From Fidelibacterota bacterium TCS52 (lineage in GTDB: Bacteria; Fidelibacterota; Fidelibacteria; Fidelibacterales; Fidelibacteraceae), in assembly GCA_001577215.1 (NCBI GenBank), contig LSCC01000092.1:1-5155 (forward strand): 5,155 nt of DNA. The letters are read 5' to 3'. Both the position numbers and the translations under genes were made by a program. Of the stretch, positions 4,525 to 5,155 are shown in pieces; position 1 is the stretch's first letter; each line of letters starts with the position of its first letter. Below the pieces are notes generated by a model. The model saw nothing but the letters and a program-made list of their open reading frames with translations. It was not told the DNA's origin and did no database searches.

Positions 4525-5155
4525 TTACTTAATAAACAACATTTTCATTGTTTTAATATTATTTTCACTTATAATTCTATATATATAAATACCACTTGAG
4601 ACTTTTAAACCAATGTCATTTTCTCCATTCCATGCTACATTTTTATATCCTGCTTTCATTCGTGAATCAATAAGTGACCTAATTTTTCTTCCCCTTATGT
4701 CATAAATTAGAAGTTTTACATCCGCTGCTTTTGGTAGATCAAATCGAATATTTGTCGTTGGATTAAATGGATTTGGATAATTTTGATGTAATGCGAATTT
4801 TTTCGGAAATGCGTTTCCACTTATACCAGTATATGTAGTCACTTCAACAATTAACGAATCCTTTGTTGTTCCAAAATAATCTGATATCTTAACTATTAAT
4901 TGTGATATTCCGCTATAGGAATTTTCGGATGATAAAGTAAGTATCCCTGAATTTGGATCATAAGAAGCTATTATCGAATCATTGGAAGTTATAAAAACAT
5001 AATTTAATAATGAATCTGCTGTTTGTGTATCAGAAACTACATTCCAAATATTTATTATACTTGTAGAATCATTTCTGAATGAAATTGTGTCAACCAATCC
5101 AGAAATGACCGGCAATTCATTTGAATTTATTACTTCAACAATAACTGAATCTGTA
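4525..5155 (-). CDS. Secreted protein with Ig/cadherin-like repeats and T9SS sorting domain, 5' end cut
   Basis: This is the C-terminal 209 residues of a larger protein whose start lies beyond the right edge; the frame is open from 5154. The last 90 residues (4528-4797) are a T9SS type A sorting module: QNYPNPFNPTT, an IRFDLPKA strand, LLIYDIRGRKIRSL, then VAWNGENDIG and SSGIYIYRI, ending in MKMLFIK. This module directs export through the type IX system across the outer membrane and is normally removed or anchored there. Before it, roughly 4840-5121, lies one Ser/Thr/Asp-rich beta-sandwich repeat starting LPVISGL and ending DSLIVEV. The edge residues TDSVIVEV look like the end of a previous copy, so the repeat is tandem. 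Such repeats resemble bacterial cadherin/Ig-like domains of adhesins or cell-surface enzymes; the catalytic or binding part is not visible. A TTG at 5115 is internal, not a start. Confidence 0.92.
   Translation of the reverse strand, partial: TDSVIVEVINSNELPVISGLVDTISFRNDSTSIINIWNVVSDTQTADSLLNYVFITSNDSIIASYDPNSGILTLSSENSYSGISQLIVKISDYFGTTKDSLIVEVTTYTGISGNAFPKKFALHQNYPNPFNPTTNIRFDLPKAADVKLLIYDIRGRKIRSLIDSRMKAGYKNVAWNGENDIGLKVSSGIYIYRIISENNIKTMKMLFIK

Noticed and set aside
5113..5115. TTG as the start of the T9SS protein
   Set aside because: The frame stays open to the window edge and the upstream residues continue the repeat pattern, so the codon is internal.

Overview
The window is strongly AT-rich and every gene that I can support lies on the minus strand, so genes are described in the order they are read, from high to low coordinates. 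The 3' end of a large surface protein (4525-5155) ends in a typical type IX secretion (T9SS type A) sorting module with the NYPNPFNP signature. That secretion system belongs to the Bacteroidota and the wider FCB superphylum. The wording of the module, the AT-rich bases and the other envelope proteins would fit an FCB lineage such as Cloacimonadota, Ignavibacteria or Marinimicrobia. I cannot place it more precisely from the sequence.

Layout, read on the minus strand. (1) 5155-4525: C-terminal part of a secreted protein with cadherin/Ig-like repeats and the T9SS tail. (2) 4524-4214: a 311-base gap with inverted repeats, a hairpin followed by a T run, and decayed CAC-rich words. (3) 4213-3833: a small two-helix membrane protein resembling the DUF3566 family; its start is set by a GGAGG that lies inside the longer open frame. 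(4) 3832-3706: a 127-base gap with a tandem decamer and an 11-base direct repeat. (5) 3705-2239: glutamyl-tRNA synthetase gltX. (6) 2242-1379: thymidylate synthase thyA, whose ATG overlaps the gltX TGA. (7) 1378-1255: a 124-base gap with imperfect repeats. (8) 1254-781: dihydrofolate reductase folA, with a TTG start behind a good ribosome binding site. (9) 780-708: a short gap with a possible Crp/Fnr-like palindrome. (10) 707-1: the 5' part of an exported protein with predicted beta structure and calcium-binding DxDxDG loops, running off the left edge.

ThyA and FolA form one metabolic unit. ThyA turns dUMP into dTMP and oxidises methylene-tetrahydrofolate to dihydrofolate, and FolA reduces dihydrofolate back to tetrahydrofolate. 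GltX charges tRNA-Glu, and its link to thyA is translational (stop/start overlap) rather than metabolic. The two flanking genes encode envelope or surface proteins.

I see no sign of a new defence, mobile or RNA system. The points most worth a second look are: the unusual loop residues of the DHFR, the coupled gltX-thyA junction, the DUF3566-like protein outside its best-known hosts, and the related CAC-rich words that recur in three of the intergenic gaps.
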